From the NCBI GenBank assembly GCA_033439295.1, contig JAVTLE010000003.1, positions 1,240,001-1,304,000 on the forward strand: 64,000 bases of DNA, in the 5' to 3' direction. This document shows positions 1-10,500 of the stretch, in pieces. This stretch comes from Deuterostichococcus epilithicus (lineage: Eukaryota > Chlorophyta > Trebouxiophyceae > Prasiolales > Stichococcaceae). Each line of letters begins with the position of its first letter. Position 1 is the first letter of the stretch. A model generated the notes under the pieces. That model was not told the DNA's origin. It made no database searches and worked only from the letters and a program-made list of their open reading frames with translations. The translations under genes and the position numbers were made by a program.

Positions 1-904
1 AAGTTTACGGCGGGATACGAGCACACTCACAGATTTTCTGAAAATTTCGCTGGTACCTCTCTCTTTCTATAGGTATATATAGACAGGGTATCGGCACCAG
101 GTCGTGACTATTACAGACGTTGCATCTAGTTTTGTGATGTCTGGACAAGAACGTGAGGCGAAATGTTTAACCTCGACTTCTGATATCAACATGCCTAGAC
201 ATAGTCCACTGCCCTTGGCCTTCCCTACTCCTTGAACCCTTGCCGCTAGCACCGCCACTTTCGAATGTCGGCTGATGATATTGCAGCTCAGCCGCTCTAG
301 CGCATGCAGCACAGATGTGTGGTAGGTAGCAGTTTGGCGCCACCAACCTTTCTGCCCTATAGCTATCGTCTGCCGGAGCGCGCATGATGTCCACCTCAGA
401 AAAGCCGCACATTGTTCCATGCGCACTGCGATCACAGCGCAACGAGTCAGTCGCGAAGTGATTGAGGCCCATCCGGACAGGTTTTTCAACAAAAAAGCAT
501 TCCTAGCACGGCCGAGAATCCCAACCACGCTGCCGCTTGCCTATCAGCATAACAATAGCAGAACTTTCAATAGGGCATAGTGCCGCCTGCTGCGACTGAC
601 AAACTAAAGTCGCCCGCTGCGCACCTGCAGCAGTTTCATCGATGGCGAGAGTGATGTTCAACAGCAGCGGTTGTCGTAGTGTCGGGTCTCAGATGTGTTT
701 GCCATATGGCCAACTTTTATCTCAGTTCAACGTTTCGCCGCAGCTTGTGAACAGGTCCTCAGGTCCAGGTACAAAATCGCCTGAGATGTCGTGCCGCGAA
801 CGCCTGCAACCTTCACAGAGGCGAATGTTCACCACAACAGCCCTGATGCCACACAGCACATAGCGGAACCCAATGTGCACAAGCGCGACCTCACCCGCAT
901 TGCG
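1..904. other. No supported gene (3' side of PIG-P)
   Basis: Open frames of up to about 150 codons occur on the minus strand (67-528) and shorter ones on the plus strand. None shows a recognisable domain or a run of phase-consistent exons, and all are what GC-rich DNA gives by chance. The stretch probably holds the 3' UTR of the PIG-P gene next door plus intergenic DNA. I see nothing else. Confidence 0.5.
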
Positions 905-1579
905 TCAGCTGCCGTACAACACCTTGCACACATCCGGCAGTGGCAGGTCCGCCAGCGGCGGTATTGACAGTGGATCGCCAGCGGGCGGCAGCTTCTTCCC
1001 AAACCGGTCTGTAATGCGTGCATGTCAACTTCAATATGTTAGAAGCCAGATGCAGGCATGCGGGACATTTGGCAAATGCAGCCTGCTCACCTTGCACTGT
1101 TTTGAGGTTCCACAAGGGAGGCACGCTCAGCCGATTCATGCTGCAAGAAGCAGGGCACACGCTGGGTCACAGCATCTGCGCGACGCGGGCTGCCGTTCCG
1201 GCGAGCGTCATGCAATCCGCAGTGGCGACACGGCAATACGTGTACGCACACCTTTCGTAGGCAATGTATGTGAACACAGTCGCCAGGCAGCACCAAGCCG
1301 GCAGCGCTGTGGCCCAGTGCTTGCTGGGATAGTAGGTGACGCCACACGTGTGCAGGGTCTCATTGGGCACGAATGCCCACAGGAGAAACAACACTGTGAG
1401 CAGGCACACAGTCAGTTATACACGTTAACAATCTTGCTATATGCGGGGCAGAACTGGCAAGTTTTCGAGACTGCACTGAGCCAGATCCCACCGTAGGCCA
1501 CGGCTGATGTCACCCAGTACACGAAGCCCGTGACCGCCAAAGACGACGCTCCGCCTCCGGAGCTCCTGGCATCAGGCAT
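905..1579 (-). CDS. PIGP: GPI-GlcNAc transferase subunit P (PIG-P)
   Basis: Small ER-membrane subunit of the GPI-N-acetylglucosaminyltransferase complex, which makes the first GPI-anchor intermediate on phosphatidylinositol (family knowledge). Four phase-consistent exons: 1492-1579, 1252-1393, 1091-1140 and 905-1008, giving 127 residues, close to the usual size for the family. Residues about 17-40 form the first membrane segment (GFVYWVTSAVAYVLFLLWAF). The hallmark loop follows (TYYPSKHWATALP), then a second membrane segment ending near TYIAYE. The tail has RLSVPPLWNLKT and, near the end, SIPPLADLPLPDVCKVLYGS, both matching conserved plant PIG-P tails. The start at 1579 is the first ATG before the first helix; the frame stays open to 1816, so a longer N-terminus is possible. 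It lies downstream of Rab1 on the same strand. Confidence 0.9.
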
Positions 1580-2140
1580 CCTGACGGTCGCCCTGTCGAT
1601 CGAAGGCAACACAGTCGGTGCAAAGTCAAAGTGCTCTGGTGAAGTCGTAGCGACATGCTGGACCAATTTTCTGAGGACCTGACAGGGACACGCCGTTCGG
1701 CCGTTGGGTTGCCTGATGTTCGGCTTCAATTCGATATTGAGAGGCAAGACATCATTACTGTTACATGGATCTACCTGCGGAGGGAGCGGCATCACAAGGA
1801 GGTGTGCAACGAGCAAGAACGCCAGAGCATGCCACCTCTAGAGAAAAGGAGTCGGTCCACCTCTGAAGTATTTCTACCGCCTCGAGCAAGTGTGTGTTTG
1901 TCAGAGAGAAATGGGGCACGTGCTTCCTCTCCATCACAGCAAGCATGCCGCAGCTGGCGCTGCGCAGCTGGCGCTGAGCACCGCCCGGCGCTGGTCAAAC
2001 GCAGCTCCCGGTGTCACCGCGACTGCTCAGAGCTCCGACACGGCTGCAGGAGGCGCCGTGCCCATAGGCGCTATATGCCCGCGTCCATCCTTGGCGCATT
2101 CCTGGCGGCCGTAAGATGCCGGCAGCCGGCGGTGCGATGC
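1580..2140. other. Gap between PIG-P and Rab1
   Basis: About 560 bases between two minus-strand genes. It should contain the Rab1 3' UTR and the PIG-P promoter. Frames on both strands stay open through parts of it (for example 1655-2662, plus), but they run antisense across Rab1 exons and show no domain. No clear TATA box or other element was recognised. Confidence 0.4.
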
Positions 2141-3964
2141 CTAGCAGCAGCTCGACTTGTTGGCGCCCACAGACTTGCCCTCTGTCACGCGGATGTTGCC
2201 GCCCGGCTTCGTCTGCGCTGGCAACGTCGCCATCCTGCAATACACGGCAGAAACACCCAATCTGTCTCGCAGCCTGGAGGTTTGTTAAAGCACGGAAGGT
2301 CTGCATGCCGTGCGTGCAGCAGGGCTCCGAACGGCGATGGAAGCAAGGGTACCTGTCGTATGGCAAAGACCCGCAATGAAGTGTATCTGTGGCACCCACC
2401 TGTTCTTGATCTCAGCGGCCATGGTCATGAAGGCCTGCTCAACGTTTGTCGCACTCTTGGCACTGGTCTCCAGGAAGGGGATGCCGATCTCGTCCGCAAA
2501 GGCCTGATTGCGCAAGGGAAAACACAAACGTCAGTGCATGCGACGGAGCGGGACAACCCACGAAAGTCAAACACCAGCATACAATGTCCAGGGCATGTGC
2601 ACAGGGGTGTCCGGCGCTGCTGCTGCACTTCACATGACCGTGCACTCCGACAGCATATGTGAAAACCCTACACAACCTCCAGATTCCTGTCTCACCTTGG
2701 CTGTCTGGTAGTCGACCACCTTCTTGGCCGTGAGATCACTCTTGTTGCCCACCAGCAGCTTGTTGACGTTCTCGTTGGCATAGCGGTCGATCTCGTTCAG
2801 CCACTGCTTCACGTTGTTGAAGCTCTCCTGGTCTGTGACATCGTACACCACCTGCAAAGCAGGCAGCGACAGACGTCATGTCACCCGGCAAGAAACCCTG
2901 TCGCAGCGTCCTCTCGCAGCACTGCCTCTGCTGCAGCAACGAGTAACGAACATGCTGCCCACCGCCCCTCTGAACCATCGACAAGGCCGCCATCATAAGC
3001 GGAATCAAAGACATCACACTCACTATGATGCCGTGTGCGCCTCTGTAGTAGCTGCTGGTGATGGTCCTAAAGCGCTCCTGGCCTGCTGTGTCCCACTGCG
3101 ACACCAGTAATAAGGTCTGAACGATGTGCGCTCAACCGGCACAAAGGCCACTGCTCCTCAAGAGGGCAATCTTAGCCATGCAGTGGTGCCGCACAGCGAG
3201 ACGGATCAAACCAAAAGCAGACTTACGATTTGCAGTTTGATGACCTTGCCGTCGAGCTCGACTGTCCGGATTTTCTGCGCATTGAACACCGTCTCGGGAG
3301 TCAGCTGATAGTTTATGCGGGATATGTGTGTGCGTGCGTGCACACAGCAGTTTGTGTTAATGTGCTGAAGCGCAGGCGCATGCAGGCGGTCCACTCACGA
3401 AATCGACACCGATGGTCGAGATGTAGCTCTCTGTGTATGTGTCGTCCTGCACCAGGCACCGTCAGCCATCAGTAAGGAGAAGACCGAGAGGTGGACCAAT
3501 CACACCACAACCAACACAGGCAAGTGCCTCAGGACCCAGATCTGGGAGGGCAGCTCCTGCGTACCGCGAACCGGAGCAGCAGGCAAGACTTGCCGACGCC
3601 AGAGTCACCAATGAGCAGGAGCTGCGGCAGGAGGCAAGGAAGTTGTCAGGGCACGTGTGGGCAACAAAAGGGCTTCACTTCGGTGCAACACACTTTCACT
3701 TGACAGGCAATGAATACACTGAGGTTCCATCGCAACCGGCCCTCACCTTGAACAGGTAGTCGCTGCATCAGGCCAGCACACAGAAACCCCTCAGCACCAA
3801 ACGTACAGAGTGTGACTTCAATTTGGGAGACAGACGTGGGCCCGGTGAGGCATTGCAACAGGAGATACGCGATGGGACAGCAAGGGGAGTATGTCACATG
3901 CACGTAGGCTGCAAGTGACGTCAGGCAGAACAAGTGTGGAGGCATCTCACTATTCCGGGTTCAT
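2141..3964 (-). CDS. RAB1: Rab1/Ypt1-type small GTPase
   Basis: Small GTPase that directs tethering of ER-derived vesicles at the cis-Golgi (family knowledge). Nine exons join in phase to exactly 202 residues, the normal Rab1 length: 3951-3964, 3747-3762, 3565-3621, 3399-3446, 3227-3274, 3024-3095, 2696-2851, 2400-2503 and 2141-2234. The protein begins MNPEYDYLFK. Seen motifs are the P-loop GDSGVGKS, switch [20 protein letters not shown], the guanine-specificity motif NKSD, ETSAKS, and a C-terminal CC for double geranylgeranylation. The sequence resembles Volvox YptV1 and animal Rab1. The first two exons are only 14 and 16 bases long. The gene is head to head with Sec24, which works in the same transport step. 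Confidence 0.97.
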
Positions 3965-4516
3965 CTTTGGTCGCTTGAGAGCCCCAGGGACTACGGCAGG
4001 GGCCTCGCGCAGCACAGTTCGTCTCTACTGTTGCTTACGGCACGTAGCAGGCGTCAAGCGGCGTCTGTGAGAGTGTGAGTCGCGACACAAGACACCTTCT
4101 GCCGTTTCTCCTCTCGCGCGTTTCTCTGAGCCAGGGGACCACCGGGACTCTCGCCTCATCAGTCATCACGTTCAGATGTTGTGATGCCGATTAGCGCTAA
4201 CTCCAGCTAATCCGAACGAGCAGCGCAACATGCCGAGTGTTCGGCGGTAGCCCGCCTTCAAACAGTCAGACACAGCATCCTGCGCGCGGGTGGTTGCGCT
4301 CTGCGCGTTGGGGGTGAAAGCGACGGCCGTGCACCATTACTTTGTCTCACGTGAGTTGAATATCGATTCCGCAGGTGTGGGCTCTGAACGAAAGTCTCTT
4401 CTTGTTGCTGCATCGATCAAACAATCATATTCCATACCTGGTTCTGGAGTGTCAGGCGTGCTCTGGGTGGCGACCCGACATATTCTCCCACACCTGCTGC
4501 CTTCCAGGGAGAGTGA
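3965..4516. promoter_or_regulatory. Putative bidirectional promoter, Rab1/Sec24
   Basis: Only 552 bases separate the start codons of two divergent early-secretory genes, so both promoters and both 5' UTRs must lie here. The perfect 10-base palindrome CTCACGTGAG (4346-4355) contains the CACGTG core bound by plant bZIP and bHLH factors. No convincing TATA box was seen. A shared promoter is inferred from the geometry. Confidence 0.5.
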
Positions 4517-7500
4517 ATGAGACCCTCGGCAGCGGGCCCTGGCTATGGTGCGCACATATTCGCATTCGCTCTATTTTAAGTCTGGTGTATGCATGGCTAT
4601 TCTCTCAGGGCGCACCTGGCACCCAGAGCGCTGGCACTACCGTCCGGCACATTCACCTGCAGGAGAATGGCCAGGCAAGACACCCGCAGGCTCGACGGGT
4701 CCTCGGCAGAATGTAGGAGCCAATGGCTCGCTCGCAGCCAACGGTTTTGGTGGCGGTGGCGTGCAGCCGCAGCACATGCCTACAGCGCAGCCCGCGGCAG
4801 GGCCAGGGCCTGCCTTCGGTGCGACACAGAGGCCGCTGTCAGGGCCCTCCGGGAACCAGCCGCCTGCAGCTGCAGCACAGCCAGGATTGCAGCAGCCAGG
4901 GGCGGCCGGCAGCGCATATGGCAGCCAACAGGTACCAGCTCAGCCTCTCAGCTGTGCCAGCAGCCACAGTTTGTATTCAAGCTCTGACCTTTGATGTGTG
5001 CGTCATGGTCAGCGCCAGCTACGGAAGGGACCTACGAACCTACCCGAGACCTACTTCTCGTGCTGTCGTTGACCCAGGCCATCCATGTATGCAGGCGCCA
5101 AGGCCCAGCATACCGTTTGGCGGCGGCCCGCCGACGCCCAGCGGCGCCGGGCCAGCCCCCGCCTCTGCACCACGGCCGAGCGCCAATGGCCCTAGCTTTG
5201 GCGGCGGCCTTGGCAGCGGGTTCGGAGCCGCTCAGCGCCCGCAGCAGCCAGCTCGGCCGGCCGGCCCGGGGAGCAAAATGCCAGCGCAGCGCCCCTTTGG
5301 CGGTAGCCTGCAGCTGGGTGGCGGCCTAGGGGGTGGCCTGCAGCGCCTGCAGATGCGGCCCCCAGCCGCAACATCCGGCAGTGCTGCTGGCCCCAGCAGC
5401 TTTCTGCAGCAGCAGCAGCAGCAGCCGGCACAAGGGCCGCGGCCAGCAGGAGGCGGCTTCCAGCCAGGCGGCATGCAGGGCATGGCAGCGGCGCTGCCGG
5501 GCTCATCGCCGCGGTCTCCATCGCAGGCAGGGCTGCCGCCGGCGGCCCAGCCGGGCATGGGCAGCCAGCATGCGCACGGCTTTCCGCGTGGCCCCAGCGG
5601 CAGCATGCAGCCGCCCGGCTACACGCAGCCGTCCAGCCACATGCAGCCGCCCAATGGGCTGCCGCAGCCCCCCGGGCCGCTGCCGCCGCCCGGCATGCGC
5701 CCGCCCGGCGCGCCGCGGCCGCCGTCCTTTGGGCGGCCGCCGCAGCNGTTGGGCAGGCCGCAGCGGCCGCAGCAGCAGCCGCCGCATGGCAGCCCACCCT
5801 CGGTGCTGCCCAGCACGCCGGCGTTTCCGGGCACCGCTGCGAGCATGCCACCGCCGCCGGCGTCCCCCAGCGCCCAGTCAGCAGGCGGTCCAGGTGAGCT
5901 GCGCTTTGCTGCTGTTGGCGCAGACTGCATGAGACTTCTCAAGTCGAATGCGGCTCCTCCAAAAAGTCATAAGCTTGAAATGTGCACTCACAGCATGCTG
6001 CATGCTGTGGCAGGGTTGCAGCCTGGTGGTAGGCAGACTCATGTCCTGAGCAGCTGCGCAATGCTTGCGTGCATTCGACATCCGTCACTTCCATTGCACA
6101 TTTGGGTGCAGGGCGGCCGGTGCCGCCAGGCTACCTGCAGCTGCGCAGCGGCTCGCGCGGCTCGCGGGGCGTGATCCGCACCGGCGGCGAGGGCCCACGC
6201 ATTGACCCCAGCTCGATGCCGCGGCCGGTGTCCTCCCGCGATGCGCCGGCTGAGCCGTTTGAGACACGGCGGCAGGGCAAGCATGCCATCCCGCCCCCGT
6301 CGTCAGGCGACTTTGCGGTGGGCTGGTGGCATGATCGCCACGCCTGTGCATCACTAGGCAGGAACCTGAATGGCCGGGCCGTGGGGTCGGGCTTACCCTC
6401 GAGACGCTGCAGCAGCCCAGGCGCCTGCTGATGCACAGGGCCTTTCCGGGGGCGCCAGGCAATCGAGCAGCGACCCCTTCGCTCCTGTGCTCGGCGCCTC
6501 TCGTGGGGTCCACCCCATTGCTGTGCACGGCTCGCAGGTGCGGGACTGCGGGGACGCCAGCCCACGGCACATGCGGCTGACGCTCAACTACATACCCGCG
6601 TCCCGGGACCTGGCGCGCACCGCCGCCATGCCGCTGGCCGTCATCCTACAGCCGCTGGCGCTGCCCGGCGCGGACGATGACCCCCTGCAGGTGCCTTCTG
6701 CATTCGAGCCCCCCGCATTTTCTTCTCCACCCGCTTTGCCCTTCAGGCAGTTGCGGCATTGGTCTCCCCGCTGCAGGCTTTCAGCATGCAGCCTTTGGCG
6801 CCGCAGCTGCCACACTCACACTTGAGGGCCGCGCTCAAGCAGGCATGGCGGGCTGTGGGCGCAACCTGAAATTGAAGGGCCCCCCTTTGTGCGGCCATTA
6901 CATGTATGATCAGACTGCTTGAGACTCGTGCTTCATGCTCCACGCACACGGCATGCGGCTTTCAGGACCCTCAAGTGGTGGACTTCGGGGAGGAGAACCC
7001 GCTGCGCTGCGGTCGCTGCAAGGCGCACATGAACCTCGTGCTCGGCCAACCATGCCGTTGGGTTGCCGTCTGGTAGGTGGTGGACTTTGGGGAGGAAGGT
7101 CCGGTGCGCTGCGGCCGCTGCAAGGCGTACATGAACCCCTTCGTCACCTTTGTGGACGGCGGCCGCAAGTTCCGCTGCAACATCTGCGGCCACGTCAACA
7201 TGACGCCCGAGGCCTACTTTTGCCACCTGGGCCCCGATGGCCGGCGTGCCGACGTGTACGAGCGCCCCGAGCTGTGCCGTGGCTCTGTAGAGTTTGCCGC
7301 CACCGCAGACTACATGGTGAGAACTCCCTGCATGGCATGCCTCGTGCCGTGGGCAGTCAGCATGGGCATTGCATGGGCATGGCACGCCGGAGTGAGGCCT
7401 GGCAAGCTGCCAGAAGATCCGGGGCAGGAGCTCCAACGCCAACTGGAGGCCTGTCTTGATGCTGTTATCACTGTCCCATTCGCACTCTCGTTGGAGCGCG

Positions 7501-10500
7501 CAGTGCTTATTCGCAGAAGGCCTTGCGACTGCACATTCTATTGCCTCGGGAGCCTGCGCAGGGCTGACCGCCCAGCTGCTTGCTGGGCAACAGGTGCAGC
7601 CGCCGATGCAGCCGACGCACTTCTTCCTGGTGGACGTGTCGTATGCTGCAGTCGCAAGCGGCGCCACGGCAGCCGTCTGCAGCGCCATTGCCCGCACCCT
7701 GGAGGACGTGCCAGGTGCCTGTTATTCGCCTGGTGTCCGACCCTGTCCTTGCACCCCCAGGCGCTGGACAGTCAGGCTGCGCTGCCACCTTCTCTTCTAG
7801 GTGATCTCTAAACAGTCCACCTCCAGGAGACGTTGTTGGATTCAGATCTATCGCAGACCTGTCTGCAACTCCTGTCATCGACTGCAACTCTGTGTGCACA
7901 CCTGCAGGCGGGGCGCGGGCCAGGATCGGCGTCGCGACCTTCGATTCGCAGGTGCAGTTCTATGCGCTGCGGCCGGGGCAGTCCGCGCCGCAGATGCTGG
8001 TGGTGCCGGACATTGCGGATCCATACGCGCCGTCGGCCGCCTGCGTCATCGTCAATGCACAGGAGTCGCGCGCGCTGGTGCGCTCCGTTTGGCGCTGTTC
8101 TTGATACTTGACTATCATTTGCCGACTTGTAGTGCAGGAACACTTGGCTGACAAGCGTGATAGGCTTTGGCAGCGCAGAGCGTTGCTGTAGTGTTGCATG
8201 TCAGACACCCCGTGTCTGTGCTTCACAGAACAACACAGGGAGCGCAACGAACATGATCTTTGTTGGAAGTCGCTGTTATCTGGTATACACACGCTCCAAA
8301 TTCGATCAACCAAGGAGGCGGTCTAGGTCGCCCAGCCTGGGCGCGGTCTCCAGATTGCTGCTTTCTCCGACAGTGGGGCTGCCCGGCATGCGCTCACCGT
8401 CCGGGGCACTAGAACTCGAAAGAGTGGGGCCGCCTGCTGCTTTGCAGGCGGAGCAGCTGCTGGAGGCGATACCCCGCATGTTCCAGGGCAGCCAGGCGTC
8501 GGAGGTCGCCACCGGCGCCGCCATCGTTGCCGCACTGGCCGCCCTGAAGGTCCGACAGTGTTCCTGCCGTTGACATTTGCATTCGAATTAGCCAGACCGT
8601 GCACACATGGCCGCCTGCACGGCGCCATTTGACCCATGTCCCAATCGAGCATTGTTGACATGTCAAGGTTCTGACAGGTCTCAAGGTATGTGCGTAAGGC
8701 GCCTGTGCACAAATGTGACGCTCAGCCTGCTTCTACTCACATCGCCTGCGCACGCTTTACGTGAAGCGGCGGGCTGCTGCGCAATCCAGGAGGCCGGCGG
8801 CGGGAAGCTGCATGTGTTTGCGGCGGCGCTGCCCAAGGCGGGCGCGGGCGCGCTGAAGCAGCGGCGCGCTGAGGGCGGCGGCGGCGCGGAGCCGCTGGCC
8901 ATCATGGCGCCCGAGGGGCCCTTCTACAGGAAGCTGGCCATAGATGCCGCGGAGCACCAGGTGGGGTGGTCCTGAACCCTGAACCCTGACCAGTGGCCGC
9001 GCGTGGGTGTGCGGACGCCGCCGCGGGCATTCGGTTTGTGTGGAGCGGCGCGTGATGTGCCCTGCGCTGGCCGGCATGCATCGCCTGCAGCTAGCTGTCT
9101 GGCAACGCCAGTCCTCATGACTTTTCCACGATAGTTGGGCTCGTCCATGCTGTCGAGGGACCTGCTGGACACAGGCGCGCCGCCAGGGCCGATGGCTCCC
9201 CACGCCGCACAGCAGAGGCAGAGGCCGGCATATCTAATCCAAAACCTGATATACCACTCACCGCCAGCAGGTGTGCATCGACCTGTCGGTGCTGGGCGGC
9301 GGCTATGTGGACGCGGCGACGCTGCGGGAGCTGTGCCACAACACCGGCGGGCAGCTGTACCACTACAACGCCTTCGATGCCGCGCTCGACGCCGACCAGC
9401 TGTGGAACGACCTGCGCTGGAACCTCATGCGGCCACAGGCGCGCAGCCCCCCCCCCGCGCCGCACATACTCAATGCGCGCCGCGCGCTATCAGGCCATGC
9501 TGGGGGGTGCCCGATCGACTGAAGCCGGTCCGCCGAGAGTGCATATGATGTGCCTGCCCCACGAGCTGCGGTCAGGCGTGCGTCCTGCCAGATCAGGCCG
9601 CCGAGCTGCGACTGCAGTTGCTGCCGACCATGATCACAGGAGCTGACACCGCTTCCAACCATGACCACAGGGTTTGGAGGCGGTGGCGCGGCTGCGCGTC
9701 AGCAGCGGCCTGGATGTGGACAAGTATGGCGGCGCCTTCCATCGCCGCACGCCCACTGATATCGACCTTCCCGCCCTCAACTCCGACCAGGTGCAGATGG
9801 AGGCTGCAGCCCCGACGTCAGGCAGCATTGGTGCTTGACGCAGGTCGTTCCATTAGTGGCGATGATGTCACACAAACTCATGCAGCGTGACCCCAACTAC
9901 AATCATGGTGCTGTGTAAACTTGGCCAATTGCCCAAACATTCATTGTCGCTCACACCATGTGCTCACACAATGTGACTGCTGCGCCTTGCACCACAGGCG
10001 CTGGTGGCGACGCTGACGCACGACGAGCGACTTAAGGATGGCGATGAGGTGTACCTCCAGTTTGCGCTACTGTACACGACCACCGACGGCCACCGCCGCA
10101 TCAGGTGCTGCCCTGTACCTGGAGCCTGCACTCTTTACTGTAGTCCGTGAGTGTCTTCCGCGTCGAGGGCAGGGCACAGCCGGGTGTTGCAGCCTTCCGC
10201 GCCGCTGTACACCGCCACGGACGGCCACCGCCGCATCAGGTGGTGTCTCCGCACAGGTTTGCATCATCAATCCGTGTCGAGAGGAGAGCAGCACCGTCCC
10301 CTGATGCACTAGTCCTCACATCATGCAGGATGCACAACATGGGGGTGCCGGTGGCGTTGTGGAGCTGGGCACCGTCTCCCGCAGCGCAGACCTGCTTCGC
10401 AGCTCAGCGTCACTCCAGCAAGCTCCCTGATGTGGTCCTGTGCGCTGATATCACCTTGCAGGATGCACAACATGGGGGTTCCGGTTACGTCGGTGCTGGG

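Noticed and set aside
1655-2662. 335-codon plus-strand open frame
   Set aside because: It runs antisense through the last two Rab1 exons and the gap next to PIG-P, and shows no domain; chance openness in GC-rich DNA.
5192-5851. Long minus-strand open frame rich in alanine
   Set aside because: It is antisense to the repetitive Pro/Gln/Gly-rich N-terminal exon of Sec24. Low-complexity GC-rich codons leave the other frames open by chance.
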